A stretch of 42,605 bases of DNA from RGIG464 sp045643185 (GCA_045643185.1 JAZUKH010000224.1:1-42605), one strand, 5' to 3'; counted from the first letter of the stretch, positions 23,173-35,270 are shown. Translations and numbers: made by a program. Notes: generated by a model from the letters alone, not told the origin.

Positions 23173-25239
23173 ATGAACACAAAGCTATTTCTCGAAAAAC
23201 GTCTCGATTTGCTCAACGAACTCTGTCTTGGCTTTGCCAAAAAAGACCAGGCTGCCATTGCCAACTACCTCAGTGCGGTCAAAACGCTCGACACCGAGGC
23301 CGGTGACGAGCCCGCGTTCAAAAAACTCGTTGCGGATTTCTCGTTAAGTGATTTTGAAGCCAATGTCGTGTTCATGGCCCTGGCCCCGACCATTGACGGC
23401 GCTTTTAAGCAAAAGATCATCGACATCCGAAAGAACTTCGCCTTTTCTGCGGTCGATGTCGGGCTTTGTCTCGAGCTGTTCAGCGAAGACTTCGCGCAAA
23501 AGCTCGAAAACCGCAAAGCGTTTCAACCCAACGCCAAGCTGCTGCAGAATCACCTGATCGAGTTGCATCCACGTCCGGGCACAGACCCGCAGCTCAACGA
23601 AATGAACATCGTGCTGCCCGCACGCATGGTCTCGTACCTGCTCGAACAGGAGACCGACGTTCAACTGGATGGCTTCAGTCGACTTTACTGGCCCAAAACA
23701 CCGCTCGCCCAGGTCATTCTGAACGAAAAACAGCAGAGCCAGATCATGGCCATCGTCTCGCAATACGAGCGTTATTTGTCGCTCAAGCAGTCATGGCACT
23801 TTGAAGAGATCGGCGGCGGCGGCAAAAACCTCATTTTGCTTTTCAGCGGTGTTTCAGGCACAGGCAAAACGCTGCTCGCCCAAGCGATCGCGCACGAACT
23901 CAACCGCCCGCTGCTGCGCGTGGATGCCCACGAGCTCAGCTCGCGCGGCACGCTGGCCAACAATCTCGACCTGCTTTTACGCGAAGCCAGGTTGCAGCGC
24001 GCCGTCATGTTGTTTGACGACTGCGAGCTGCTGTTTGCCAGCCGCGTCCAAGGCAATCGCGACCTACCGTTGCTGCTCGCGGCACTCGACGCCTACGAGG
24101 GACTGGCGATCCTCACCACGAACATTCCCACGGCACTCGATTCCGCGCTCGACAGACGAGTGACTTTACAAATCGATTTTGACATTCCGGCGGCGCCGCT
24201 GCGTGAAAAGATATGGCGACTGCATCTGCCAAAACAGTTGCCGCTCGACGACGATGTTGATCTGCCGCACCTCGCTGAAAAATACGAGTTTGCCGGCGGC
24301 ACCATCCGAAATGCCATTGCCGTAGCCATGAACCGAGCCCTGGCCGATGCTGCGGGCAAAGACGATGATCTGCGCGTCAACATGGCCACGCTCGACGAAG
24401 CGGCAAAAACGCAGATCCGCAACAAGATCAAGAAACTGGCCGATAAGACCAGAACAACGCTCACGCTCGACGACCTTGTGCTGCCCAAAAAACTCAAAGC
24501 TCAGCTCAACAGCATCATTGCGAGTGTCCGCAACCGACGTAAGATCTTCGAAGAATGGGGCTTTGGCGAGAAACTCTCGACAGGACGGGGGCTTTGTGTG
24601 TTATTTAGGGGCGACTCAGGGACGGGCAAAACGCTTTCGGCAGAGATCATTGCCAACGAACTGGGCATGACGCTTTACCGCGTTCGCATTCCGGCGATCA
24701 TGTCAAAATACGTCGGCGAAACCGAAAAAAACCTCGAAAAGTGCTTTCGCGAAGCGGCTGCGTCGGGCGCACTACTCCTGTTTGACGAAGCGGATTCGAT
24801 CTTCTCGAAACGCACCGAGGTCAAAGACGCGAACGACCGATACTCGAACATGGAAGTCAACCTGTTGCTGCAGGAAGTCGAGCGTTTTCAAGGTATCGTG
24901 ATTCTCACGACGAACCTGGATGCGGCGATCGACGATGCGTTCGAGCGTCGTTTGAACCACAAACTCGATTTTCCGTTTCCTGAACCGCGTGACCGTGCAC
25001 GCATCTGGAAACGCCTGTTGCCAAAACAGGCGCCGTTGGGCGATGACATCGACTTTGAAACGCTTGGCAAAGACTTTGAACTCGCGGGCGGCAACATTAA
25101 AAACGCCGTGGTGCGTGCAGCATACCAGGCTGCCGAAAAGAAATGCCTCATAGACATGGATCTGCTTGAACAGTGCGGTCTTCAGGAATACCGCGAGATG
25201 GGCAAACTCGTGCCCAACCTTCGCAACCCGTGGGATTAG
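23173..25239 (+). CDS. Tandem AAA+ ATPase
   Basis: A protein of 688 residues. About 200 N-terminal residues lack a motif I can name and could be winged-helix-like. Two AAA modules follow. Module 1 has GVSGTGKT near 226 and a Walker B reading LFDDCE near 282, with Asp where the catalytic Glu is expected, and DSALDRR as the arginine-finger region. Module 2 has GDSGTGKT near 480, FDEAD near 538 and DDAFERR. This points to one weakened and one intact ATPase site. Related ATPases occur in contractile-injection loci (Afp15-like), but this gene is 9 kb from the CIS genes and pairs with a nucleotidyltransferase-like gene 3 nt downstream, so the link is only possible. Confidence 0.8.
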   Translation: MNTKLFLEKRLDLLNELCLGFAKKDQAAIANYLSAVKTLDTEAGDEPAFKKLVADFSLSDFEANVVFMALAPTIDGAFKQKIIDIRKNFAFSAVDVGLCLELFSEDFAQKLENRKAFQPNAKLLQNHLIELHPRPGTDPQLNEMNIVLPARMVSYLLEQETDVQLDGFSRLYWPKTPLAQVILNEKQQSQIMAIVSQYERYLSLKQSWHFEEIGGGGKNLILLFSGVSGTGKTLLAQAIAHELNRPLLRVDAHELSSRGTLANNLDLLLREARLQRAVMLFDDCELLFASRVQGNRDLPLLLAALDAYEGLAILTTNIPTALDSALDRRVTLQIDFDIPAAPLREKIWRLHLPKQLPLDDDVDLPHLAEKYEFAGGTIRNAIAVAMNRALADAAGKDDDLRVNMATLDEAAKTQIRNKIKKLADKTRTTLTLDDLVLPKKLKAQLNSIIASVRNRRKIFEEWGFGEKLSTGRGLCVLFRGDSGTGKTLSAEIIANELGMTLYRVRIPAIMSKYVGETEKNLEKCFREAAASGALLLFDEADSIFSKRTEVKDANDRYSNMEVNLLLQEVERFQGIVILTTNLDAAIDDAFERRLNHKLDFPFPEPRDRARIWKRLLPKQAPLGDDIDFETLGKDFELAGGNIKNAVVRAAYQAAEKKCLIDMDLLEQCGLQEYREMGKLVPNLRNPWD

Positions 25240-25242
25240 CGC

Positions 25243-26175
25243 ATGGACCAGTGGATCATTCCCAACGATGTGCCGCGCGATGCCATTCTGGCCCGCGCGA
25301 TCGACTGCGGCATCGAACCGGTCGTTCGGCGAGCCCTGGCGGATCATGACGTTATGGCCGAGCTGCGTCAAACAGCTCAAACAGCGCTTTACTGGGCGAC
25401 GCTCAAAACCGCGTTGACCGCCCTCGACACGATCCCTGCGATCGTGCTCAAAGGCGCGCCGCTTGCCCTTTGGCTCTATGGCGATGACCGTATGCGCGCC
25501 TCGACCGATGTCGACCTGTGGATCCCCAAATACGACCTTGACCGGGCGATCCGCGCGCTTCAAACCGTGGGCTACGCGCCCCAACCGGTCATTCGTCCAT
25601 GGGCCACGAACCAGGTCGTTTTGACACACGATCACGGGCTCATGACCGTTGAACTCCACTGGGCCATGACCCAGCCGCCGTACCGGGCACCAGATTTTGC
25701 CACGGCATGGGCCACATCGACCATCGTCAGCCGCCAAAACATGGTTTTTCACCAGCTTTCAGACCAGTTGACGTGGATCCATCTGTTGCTGCATGCTCAA
25801 CAACACATTTTTGCGATCAAACCCTGGCTTGACCTCGACGTCGCGCGCCACCGCGTTCACGCTGATCCCAAAGTACTTCGACGCTACGGGCTCAAGCGCA
25901 TTCACCAGGTCACGCTCGACGTGCTCGAAGCACGTCCACATGCTTTTCCGCTATCCACGCTGATCCGGGCCTACCTCAAAGGCATTTTGGGCGACCCACG
26001 CCGCGGCGAACTCGTGATCGGCGCCGACTCCAGCCTCGTCGCAGCCGCAGTACTCGCTTCACGCGCCGCCACCATGCTCATGCTCGACGGCATCCTCTAC
26101 CCGGCTCAAGCACTCGCCTTCCACGTTCCACTCGTCGCAAGCATCATGGCCAATAAATTCGTCAAACCAAGCTGA
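25243..26175 (+). CDS. Nucleotidyltransferase-fold protein (NTP_transf_5-like)
   Basis: A protein of 310 residues. The motif IVLKGAPLALWLYGDDRMR followed by STDVDLWI matches the uncharacterised nucleotidyltransferase family: a KGxxLA stretch, then an Arg and a DxD metal site. A pattern VELHWAM comes later, also typical. Members are often found in polysaccharide or RiPP loci, and the substrate is unknown. It begins 3 nt after the AAA+ gene, so the two are surely co-transcribed. Confidence 0.7.
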   Translation: MDQWIIPNDVPRDAILARAIDCGIEPVVRRALADHDVMAELRQTAQTALYWATLKTALTALDTIPAIVLKGAPLALWLYGDDRMRASTDVDLWIPKYDLDRAIRALQTVGYAPQPVIRPWATNQVVLTHDHGLMTVELHWAMTQPPYRAPDFATAWATSTIVSRQNMVFHQLSDQLTWIHLLLHAQQHIFAIKPWLDLDVARHRVHADPKVLRRYGLKRIHQVTLDVLEARPHAFPLSTLIRAYLKGILGDPRRGELVIGADSSLVAAAVLASRAATMLMLDGILYPAQALAFHVPLVASIMANKFVKPS

Positions 26176-26192
26176 TACTTTTTTCTCCGAAA

Positions 26193-26225
26193 TTGGCATG
26201 TTTCGCACGCATTTCGTGTTATACT
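26193..26225 (+). promoter_or_regulatory. Candidate extended -10 promoter of the ftsH cluster
   Basis: TGT-TATACT (26217-26225) is a good extended -10. TTGGCA at 26193-26198 is 21 bp upstream, too far to be an ideal -35, which an extended -10 can tolerate. Confidence 0.45.
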
Positions 26226-26330
26226 GATAGGTCGATTTTGACGATACACCCATCGTCAAACACAAGTTCGTCGATTCTCTAAATAATGGGCCTGTTTGCG
26301 GCGATCTGAGCCGCCGGATTGGATATTTTC

Positions 26331-28486
<2,156 letters not shown>

Positions 28487-28490
<4 letters not shown>

Positions 28491-29575
28491 CAGATCTACG
28501 AGTTGAGGCGTCCACGCAACGAGCGTCTATGCTTTTTATCGGTGCGCGTGGAGAACGCGAGCTCGCCTGGCGACCCTTTGTCGTCAGCGACGAGCCGCTT
28601 CCTCAAACCGAAGGCTTTTGCGTCGAACCCGGCACGCTGATCCAACCAGGGTGTGACGCCCAAACGACCTGGCTGGCCGAACCCCAAACCGCGTTGGCCT
28701 GGTTCGCGCTTCCTGCCGAACATCCATGGCGCCAAGCGCTGAACCGTTTTGTCAAAACCAAGCGCGTTTGGAAGATCCATGGTCAAACGCTCGACCTCAC
28801 TCGCCCCAAAATCATGGCGATCTGGAATGTCACGCCCGACTCGTTCTCGTCTCAACCCAACGGCAACGACGCCGAACAAGCTCACGCCCTTGAACTCCTC
28901 AAAAATGGCGCCGATATCCTCGACATTGGCGCTGAATCAACCCGCCCAGGTGCCACGCCGCTCACACCACAGGACGAGATTGCTCGGCTCCAACCTCACA
29001 TTCAGTGGGCCATGCACCAAAACGTCGTCCTCTCGATCGACACATACCACCCAGAAACCATGGCATGGGCTCAAAACAAGGTACACATCATTAATGATAT
29101 CGGAATGGGATACGAAAATTTACAACGTACCCAAAACACGTTTAAACTGGTCGACACATGTCGATTTGGTTACGTGATGACCGCATATCATTCACACAAA
29201 AATCAATTCGATTCCTGGGATGCATGTATCCGAGACATTATTGAACAGCTCGATCAACGCTTGAGCTTGGCTTATGATCTCGGATTGGACCTCGCCCAAA
29301 TCGTCGTCGACCCCGGCATCGGTTTTGGCAAAGGACTCGCCTGCGACCTCGATCTCATTCAATATGCCGCGCCAGAAATGGCTTGCCTCGCAAGACCAGT
29401 CCTCATCGCTCACAGTAGAAAACGATGTTTGGGCATGATCACGGGACGAGACGTCGACGAGCGCGATACCGCCACTGCCATCGCAGACGCACTCGCCTTC
29501 ACGGCTGGCGCCTCGATCGTACGCGTACATGACACAAAAGGCGCTTGCGACGCACGTGCCATCGTTTGCCGATAA
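28487..29575 (+). CDS. folP: Dihydropteroate synthase
   Basis: A protein of 362 residues, about 80-100 longer than typical because of an N-terminal extension (to about residue 100) that I do not recognise. The DHPS barrel follows: IMAIWNVTPDSFS, ADILDIGAESTRPGA, LSIDTYHPET, INDIGMG, VVDPGIGFGK, IAHSRKRCLG and IVRVHDTKG. It joins pterin pyrophosphate to p-aminobenzoate in folate synthesis. The ftsH-folP order is conserved in many bacteria. It is coupled to ftsH by ATGA. Confidence 0.93.
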
Positions 29576-29628
29576 CGTCGATTCACGACGAACAACCGAT
29601 CAAACCCTTTTAGGGGGAAGAATGAAAC

Positions 29629-30510
29629 ATGTTTGAACAGTTCTTTTCAAACTTTTACGACTATTCCTTCGTCGACATCCTTCGATCCATCCTCGATATC
29701 GTCATCGTCTGGTACCTACTATACCAGATCCTCATGCTTATTCGAGGAACCAAAGCCATGCAGATACTCATTGGTCTGCTCATCTTTGCTTTCTTCTATT
29801 TCATTTCTCAGCCGGAGATCCTCGACCTCGCCACGCTCAACTGGACGATCGACAAGTTCATTTCTTCCTTCGTCATCATCATCGTCATCATCTTCCAGGA
29901 AGATATTCGACGTGGTCTCTCGCAGTTCGGTAAATCAGGCAGTCTGGCAACCTCGGCAAACCAGGATCAGGCTAGACTTGGCGCGACACCCATCGAAGAA
30001 CTCGTCAAGGCCGCAACGATCTTGAGCGATCGACGCATCGGCGCCCTCGTCGCCATCGAAATGGACGCCGCGCTCGACCAGTACATGGTCCAAGGCGTCA
30101 AAGTCGACGCAAAGATCACCAAAGAATTGCTCGTCTCGCTCTTCATTCCATACAAAGCAAACCCGACACACGATGGGGCCGTCATCATCAAAAATGGTCG
30201 TATCGAAAGTTGCGCGTGCTTCCTGCCGCTTTCGGCAAACGACAAAATCGATAAAGCCCTCGGAACGAGACACCGCGCAGCCATCGGACTCAGTGAAGCC
30301 ACCGATGCAGTCATACTCGTCGTCTCAGAAGAAACCGGCGCGATCTCCATCGCTCACAATGAAAAATTGTTGCGCCGACTCTCACCGGAAAGCCTTCGTG
30401 ACGAACTCCACAAATTCTTTGTCACGAACGACGAGACCAACAACACACCCACCTCACTTTCTCACAAGATCAAGGCTTTCTTCAAAACCGGTAAGCCTTC
30501 AGGACACTGA
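29629..30510 (+). CDS. cdaA: Membrane diadenylate cyclase CdaA
   Basis: A protein of 293 residues with a strong AGGGGGA ribosome site. Three N-terminal membrane helices (roughly 15-35, 43-60 and 78-92) are followed by a DAC domain with the catalytic DGA (THDGAVII) and GTRHRAAIG motifs. It makes c-di-AMP from two ATP. It is followed 2 nt later by its usual partner cdaR. In Firmicutes glmM comes next, but here it does not. Confidence 0.94.
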   Translation: MFEQFFSNFYDYSFVDILRSILDIVIVWYLLYQILMLIRGTKAMQILIGLLIFAFFYFISQPEILDLATLNWTIDKFISSFVIIIVIIFQEDIRRGLSQFGKSGSLATSANQDQARLGATPIEELVKAATILSDRRIGALVAIEMDAALDQYMVQGVKVDAKITKELLVSLFIPYKANPTHDGAVIIKNGRIESCACFLPLSANDKIDKALGTRHRAAIGLSEATDAVILVVSEETGAISIAHNEKLLRRLSPESLRDELHKFFVTNDETNNTPTSLSHKIKAFFKTGKPSGH

Positions 30511-30512
30511 TC

Positions 30513-31589
30513 ATGCCTGCATCTATACCAGCTACACCCTCCATCGACATGCCGCGTAAAAAAAAGCCAACGCTCGCGGATCGACTTTCCAATAACCTTC
30601 CTCAAAAACTGCTCGCCTTGGTGGGCAGTCTTACCCTGTTTGTCGTCGTGCTCAGCGACCGCAACATGACGGTCACGTTCGACGAGATCCCCGTTTCACT
30701 GCGCATTCCCGAAGGCTATGCTCAACTCGGTGCGGGAGCCACCCAAAAAGTCAACGTCAAAGTCTACGGTCGCGCGTCAAAACTGCGTCAGCTCACGCGT
30801 GACGACCTCGGTTCCATCACCATCATGCCGCCATCCCGCGAAGGCAATGTCCAGGTCACGCTGCACGCAGACATGCTCTCCATTCCTGATGGCGTCAAAG
30901 TCGAGAAATTCCAACCCGAATTCGTGGGTGTAACGCTCGAACCCCTCGCACGACGCTCGGTTCCGCTCACCACCGATCATGCCTTCACCGGCGAGCTCGC
31001 ACCGGGCTATCAGCTAGGCGAGATCAAGGTCACGCCGGCTGAGATCGAGATCACGGGGGCCAAATCCCTCGTCGACGAAACGACACAGCTTTATATCGAG
31101 CCGATCGACCTCACCGGCAAAGCCGCTTCATTCACCGTCATGCGTTGGGCCATTCTCAACCGAACGGGCGTTCAGGCCACGACTTCATCACGCGTTGAAG
31201 TCTCCGTCAACATCGTCTCAAAAGCCAAACAGCACGTCATTCTCGGCGTGCCGATCGTGCCACTCAACCTGACCAAAAACCACGAATTCGTGCCTTCGAC
31301 CATCGACCTCACACTCGTGGGCGACGAAGAATCCCTGGCCAAAATCGACCCGTCGCATTTGTTCATCACCATCGACGCCTCTCAGGACGAAAACCAGTCG
31401 ACCCACGCCAGACTTATCGAACAACGTGAGATCGACGTTCCAAACCTACCCGCCGGCGTTGGCTTCGACGAGACAAAACTCCCCTCTGTCCTGCTCAAAG
31501 TCTCCGACGAACATCCCAAACCACGTCCAAACGCCGCACAGCCACCTCACCCGGTGCCCATCGACTTCGCCTTACCAGACGCACTGTAA
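30513..31589 (+). CDS. cdaR: YbbR-domain protein, CdaA regulator-like
   Basis: A protein of 358 residues. A short Lys-rich cytosolic start and one membrane helix (NLPQKLLALVGSLTLFVVVL, about 30-48) are followed by YbbR-type repeats, seen as VTFDEIPVSLRIPEGY, VGVTLEPLARRSVPL with ITGAKSLVDE, and HVILGVPIVPLNL with DLTLVGDEESL. CdaR modulates CdaA in Firmicutes. The adjacency here supports the same role. The C-terminus is Pro-rich. Confidence 0.85.
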   Translation: MPASIPATPSIDMPRKKKPTLADRLSNNLPQKLLALVGSLTLFVVVLSDRNMTVTFDEIPVSLRIPEGYAQLGAGATQKVNVKVYGRASKLRQLTRDDLGSITIMPPSREGNVQVTLHADMLSIPDGVKVEKFQPEFVGVTLEPLARRSVPLTTDHAFTGELAPGYQLGEIKVTPAEIEITGAKSLVDETTQLYIEPIDLTGKAASFTVMRWAILNRTGVQATTSSRVEVSVNIVSKAKQHVILGVPIVPLNLTKNHEFVPSTIDLTLVGDEESLAKIDPSHLFITIDASQDENQSTHARLIEQREIDVPNLPAGVGFDETKLPSVLLKVSDEHPKPRPNAAQPPHPVPIDFALPDAL

Positions 31590-31979
31590 GCGCGAGCAAC
31601 GACGTAATGCCGTACGGCCGTGTGGCTTGTTTGGGCGAAACGAGTGCCACACGGCCGACACAACTCAGTTGAAGAAAACAAATTCGGCGTGTCGCAGATA
31701 AAAAAACGCGGCGCGTATTGACCGAGCGTAGAGACGTGCGGTCCGCGCGTCTCGAGCGAGAGAGAAGCGACGCGGGCGCGGCGTATGAAATAGCCGCGCC
31801 TAAAAATCATCGTCAATTTTTGGTTATGCCCATCTGATCAGTAACCACACGGCCGACAAAAAAACCAAAAACGTTTGCTCATTCCACGAAATAGGCGCAG
31901 AATATTCGCGTTTTTTAGGCGATGTCCATTTGACATTCGCCGTTTACAAGACCGATAAGAGTAGAGTGAGAAAGTTAAG
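31590..31979. repeat. Intergenic region with strong hairpin and a degenerate repeat copy
   Basis: GGCCGTGTGGC (31616-31626) pairs with GCCACACGGCC (31646-31656), with further pairing inside. CCACACGGCCGAC recurs at about 31845. At about 31700-31805 lies a degenerate relative of the modular repeat, with GCGGCGCGTATT, a core GTAGAGACGTGCGGTCC and AATAGCCGCGCC. No gene or clear terminator is seen. Confidence 0.55.
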
Positions 31980-33005
31980 ATGGCAAACGAACGCCGACCT
32001 TTCCAGGCAGACAGAGTACGTGATTCGCGCGATAACCGTTTTTCAAATCGTCGCGAAGACCGAAACAATGCTGAAAGAATTATGTATGATGCGGAATGCG
32101 AAAAATGTCACGCCGCCTTCCAGGTACCCTTCCAGCCCGACCCAAACCGCACGATCCTATGCCGCGACTGCCTGAAAGAAGCGCGTGAAAGCGAGCGCAA
32201 TGACCGTCGCACCAACCGTAACGACGGCGAACACGCTTTTTCCTGGGACCGTGGCGAGCGTCATGACCGCCGTCGCGATGACGACCGTTCACAGGAACGC
32301 CGTCCGCGCTCCGAACACAGCGAACGAAGCTTCGAACACAGACACAATCACGAAAATCGCGAAAAAGTCCAGTACGAGATCGTCTGCAGCCACTGCGGAA
32401 AAACCGATACCGTCCCCTTCAAACCCTACGAAGACAGCGTCGTCCTCTGCCACGAATGCAAAAACAATCCAAACGTCGCGCGCGTCGGCGGAAAGATCAT
32501 GCACACCATCATCTGCGCCGCGTGCGGCCAGGAAAGCCAGGTGCCCTTCAAACCCGATGACGGAAGCCGCGTCCTCTGCCGCGAATGTCATCTCAAAGAA
32601 CGCGAAGAAAAACAACGTTCACGCGAATACTACTCAAAACAACATCCCTCCGTCGTCAACGGCACAAAAGTACACGTCGAGATCAAATGCGAAAAATGCG
32701 GATGCGTCGACGTCCTGCCCTACCTGCCCAAAACGCACGGCGCCATCCTCTGCCGACAGTGCGCCGAGCAGACCTTCGGCGAAGATTGGGCGAAACGCCA
32801 CAAACTCGGGGCACGCGAATATCCTTTCACATGCGCAAAATGCGGCGCTCAGGACTTCCTACCCTTCAAACCCCAGCCAGACAAAGAACTCCTCTGCAAG
32901 CATTGCATGAACGATGAAGCCGTCATCCGACACCTCGATCAGGGCACAAAACGCTCCGTCGCCGGAATCTGCTCACGTTCACCCAAAAACAACGACAAAA
33001 AGTAG
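31980..33005 (+). CDS. Protein with five zinc ribbons (CxxC-x17-CxxC)
   Basis: A protein of 341 residues. Five units of the form CxxC-17 residues-CxxC are present, each with a central (V/L)P(F/Y)xP motif: CEKC...CRDC, CSHC...CHEC, CAAC...CREC, CEKC...CRQC and CAKC...CKHC. The first unit is split from the rest by a very charged Arg/Asp/His/Glu linker of about 70 residues. Single ribbons of this type are known as probable zinc-binding domains, and five in one protein is unusual. Charged linkers and ribbons suggest nucleic-acid binding, but no function can be assigned. No signal peptide is seen, so it is probably cytosolic. Confidence 0.8.
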   Translation: MANERRPFQADRVRDSRDNRFSNRREDRNNAERIMYDAECEKCHAAFQVPFQPDPNRTILCRDCLKEARESERNDRRTNRNDGEHAFSWDRGERHDRRRDDDRSQERRPRSEHSERSFEHRHNHENREKVQYEIVCSHCGKTDTVPFKPYEDSVVLCHECKNNPNVARVGGKIMHTIICAACGQESQVPFKPDDGSRVLCRECHLKEREEKQRSREYYSKQHPSVVNGTKVHVEIKCEKCGCVDVLPYLPKTHGAILCRQCAEQTFGEDWAKRHKLGAREYPFTCAKCGAQDFLPFKPQPDKELLCKHCMNDEAVIRHLDQGTKRSVAGICSRSPKNNDKK

Positions 33006-33033
33006 CCTCAAAATCTGAACGATTCAGGGTTTT

Positions 33034-33107
33034 GTGGGGGGAAGTCTCCCCCTACGCGGCTATTGGCATTCGCCAATACGCCGCTACCCCCTCGCCTGGC
33101 AGGGCCC
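33034..33107 (-). repeat. Intergenic modular repeat, copy C (reverse orientation)
   Basis: This is the reverse complement of the family: right arm first (GGGGGGAAGTCTCCCCCTAC), core TATTGGC-ATTC-GCCAATA, then the left arm (GCCGCTACCCCC, then TCGCCTGGCAGGGCCC). The core is identical to that of copy D at 38351. Confidence 0.85.
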
Positions 33108-33146
33108 TCAACACGTGAAAAAATAAAGACAAAACGACTTCACACC

Positions 33147-33190
33147 GTCTATTAGACAAAACGCAAATTCTTGCGCAAGAACACGTTTTG
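33147..33190. promoter_or_regulatory. Nested palindromes upstream of the first OmpA gene
   Basis: GTCTA-T-TAGAC (33147-33157) is followed by a perfect 14-bp palindrome, TTCTTGCGCAAGAA (33168-33181), framed by CAAAACG (33157-33163) and CGTTTTG (33184-33190). It lies about 110 bp before the start codon. An operator or structured leader is possible. No firm promoter was found. Confidence 0.5.
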
Positions 33191-33298
33191 GAATATCCAC
33201 GAAAAAATCACGGTGATGACGATTCAACCATAGATCCATCACAAATTTATTTGTTTTATCCCGCCCGCTAAAACGGACGGCTGGGAAAAGTGAGAATT

Positions 33299-35212
33299 AT
33301 GCGAAAATCTCTGCGTTTCTTGATGATTGCTGCGCTTGCCGCGATGCCTTTCCTTTCTACCAATGCCATCGCTCAAGACAGCGAAGACGCGACGCCGGTT
33401 GTCAAACCCAATCGTGTGAGCGCAAACGGTTCCTATGAATTTAAACCCACATGGGGCATCGGTTTACAGTACGGACTCACCTTCACGGAATTGGATAATT
33501 TTAACAATTATCTCCTCCTCCCGAGCAAACAGAACTACTACAAAGTCAACTATGTCGCCGAACACGAACTCTACGGCGAATGGTCGCCGGTCGAAGGCTT
33601 CCGTATCAGCATCTTCGGTGGATGGCAGTCCGCTTACATCAAAAACACGGGTTATGACTACTTCTATGGCGGTATCGAACCCGCCTTTGCGGCTCGCCGC
33701 TCTTTCTATGAATTCGCGGTCGGTCTCGGACTCGCCTATGGCGGCTCCCTCTACTCAAGCGAATCGGATGAAATGGACAACGGCTTAAAAGGTCACGGCC
33801 TCATGGTTCGTCCATTCGTCGAAGCTCGTTTTTACCCCTGTGATATCTTCGCCATTTACCTCAGACTCGCTTTCAACTACGTCAGAGATTTTGGCGTCGA
33901 AGCCACCGACACCATGAAAATGCTCGATACCGACAAACGTATCGACGAAGACCAACTCGCCCTCGCTGGCCCCAACGTCTCCGTCGGTATCCGCTTCGGT
34001 AATTTCGAACTGCCCAAAGTCGTCGTGGGTGATGCCGATAACGATGGCGTCCTCGACGACATCGACCAGTGCCCAGAAAACGCCGGTTCCGAAGAATTCT
34101 ATGGTTGCCCCACACCCGACAGCGATGGCGACGGCCTTTGCGACAGCTGGGTCACCGAAAATGGACTCAACGCGATCTACGCCGACATATGCAAAGGTCA
34201 GGATCAGTGCAGTGACAGACCCGAAGACGTCGATGGCTTCGAAGATGAAGACGGTTGCCCCGATCCCGATAACGACGGTGACGGAATGTGCGATGCCTGG
34301 GTCGCTGAAAACGGACTCGCTGATGCTTATGCTGATGTCTGCAAAGGCGCTGATCAGTGCGCCGATGAAGCCGAAGACGTCGATGGTTTCAAAGACGAAG
34401 ATGGCTGCGCCGACCCCGATAACGATGGTGACGGTCTCTGCGACGCATGGGTCGCGGAAAATGGACTCTCCGAAAAATACGCTGCCATCTGCAAAGAAAG
34501 AGACTACTGCCCTGACGAAGCGGGTGACAAGTCAAATACATACGGCTGCGGCCCCATCGACGAAGATAACGATGGCTTCTGCAATGCTTGGGTCTATCAA
34601 AACTCACTCCAGGAAAACTTCCCGGAATGCAAAGGCCTCGATATGTGCCCCAACGAAAAGGGCTCCGACCACAAAGGCTGCATCCCCAGACGTGTCGAAG
34701 TAACTTCCGAAGCCATTCAGATCAATGACGCGATCAACTTCGCCTCCAACAAGGCTGTCATTCAGAAAAGCTCCGACAGCCTCCTCGAAGAGATCGCAAA
34801 CGTCTTCAAAGAGAATCCACAGATCAAGAAAGTCTCCATCGAAGGCCACACCGACCTCAGCGGCAAAGCTGCCAAAAACCAGACCCTCTCAGAAAACCGC
34901 GCGAAAGCCGTTATGGATCGACTCATCAAACTCGGTGTCGAACCCGAACGTATGGAATCAAAGGGCTTTGGTATGACACGACCCGTCGAGCCTCTCGCCG
35001 CTGGCCAGAAGAAAGAAACTAAAGAACAGGCCGCTAAAAACCGTCGTGTTGAGTTCAACATCATTGAACAGGAAACCGTCAAAACGACCATGACCTTGCG
35101 CGAAGCCCGTCAGGCTGGTTACACACGCGACGAAGTCACCCTCCTCGACAAACAGGGTAACCCCGTCGAAAACAAAAAAGCTGACGACAAAAAAGCTGAC
35201 GACAAAAAGTAG
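33299..35212 (+). CDS. OmpA-family protein with TSP3-like calcium repeats (paralogue 1)
   Basis: A protein of 637 residues from ATG 33299, with an in-frame GTG at 33290 as alternative. A signal peptide (LMIAALAAMPFLSTNAIAQ) precedes a ~200-residue beta-barrel-like domain (YEFKPTWGIGLQYGLTFTE, LYGEWSPVEGFRISIFGGWQS). Four repeats of about 49 residues follow, each with a calcium loop such as DPDNDGDGLCDAWVAENGL and a second DVDGFEDEDGC loop. The C-terminal OmpA domain binds peptidoglycan: FASNKAVIQKSS, EGHTDLSGKAAKN, LSENRAKAVMDRL. It would tie the outer membrane to the wall. It ends in three ADDKK-like repeats. It is next to a close paralogue. Confidence 0.92.
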   Translation: MRKSLRFLMIAALAAMPFLSTNAIAQDSEDATPVVKPNRVSANGSYEFKPTWGIGLQYGLTFTELDNFNNYLLLPSKQNYYKVNYVAEHELYGEWSPVEGFRISIFGGWQSAYIKNTGYDYFYGGIEPAFAARRSFYEFAVGLGLAYGGSLYSSESDEMDNGLKGHGLMVRPFVEARFYPCDIFAIYLRLAFNYVRDFGVEATDTMKMLDTDKRIDEDQLALAGPNVSVGIRFGNFELPKVVVGDADNDGVLDDIDQCPENAGSEEFYGCPTPDSDGDGLCDSWVTENGLNAIYADICKGQDQCSDRPEDVDGFEDEDGCPDPDNDGDGMCDAWVAENGLADAYADVCKGADQCADEAEDVDGFKDEDGCADPDNDGDGLCDAWVAENGLSEKYAAICKERDYCPDEAGDKSNTYGCGPIDEDNDGFCNAWVYQNSLQENFPECKGLDMCPNEKGSDHKGCIPRRVEVTSEAIQINDAINFASNKAVIQKSSDSLLEEIANVFKENPQIKKVSIEGHTDLSGKAAKNQTLSENRAKAVMDRLIKLGVEPERMESKGFGMTRPVEPLAAGQKKETKEQAAKNRRVEFNIIEQETVKTTMTLREARQAGYTRDEVTLLDKQGNPVENKKADDKKADDKK

Positions 35213-35239
35213 TCACTAAGCCAAACGTCACCTAAAAAA

Positions 35240-35270
35240 GCGGTTCCCACCAAAGGGAACCGCTTTTTTT
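35240..35270 (+). terminator. Terminator between the two OmpA genes
   Basis: GCGGTTCCC (35240-35248), loop ACCAAA, GGGAACCGC (35255-35263), then seven T. It shows that the second OmpA gene needs its own promoter. Confidence 0.92.
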
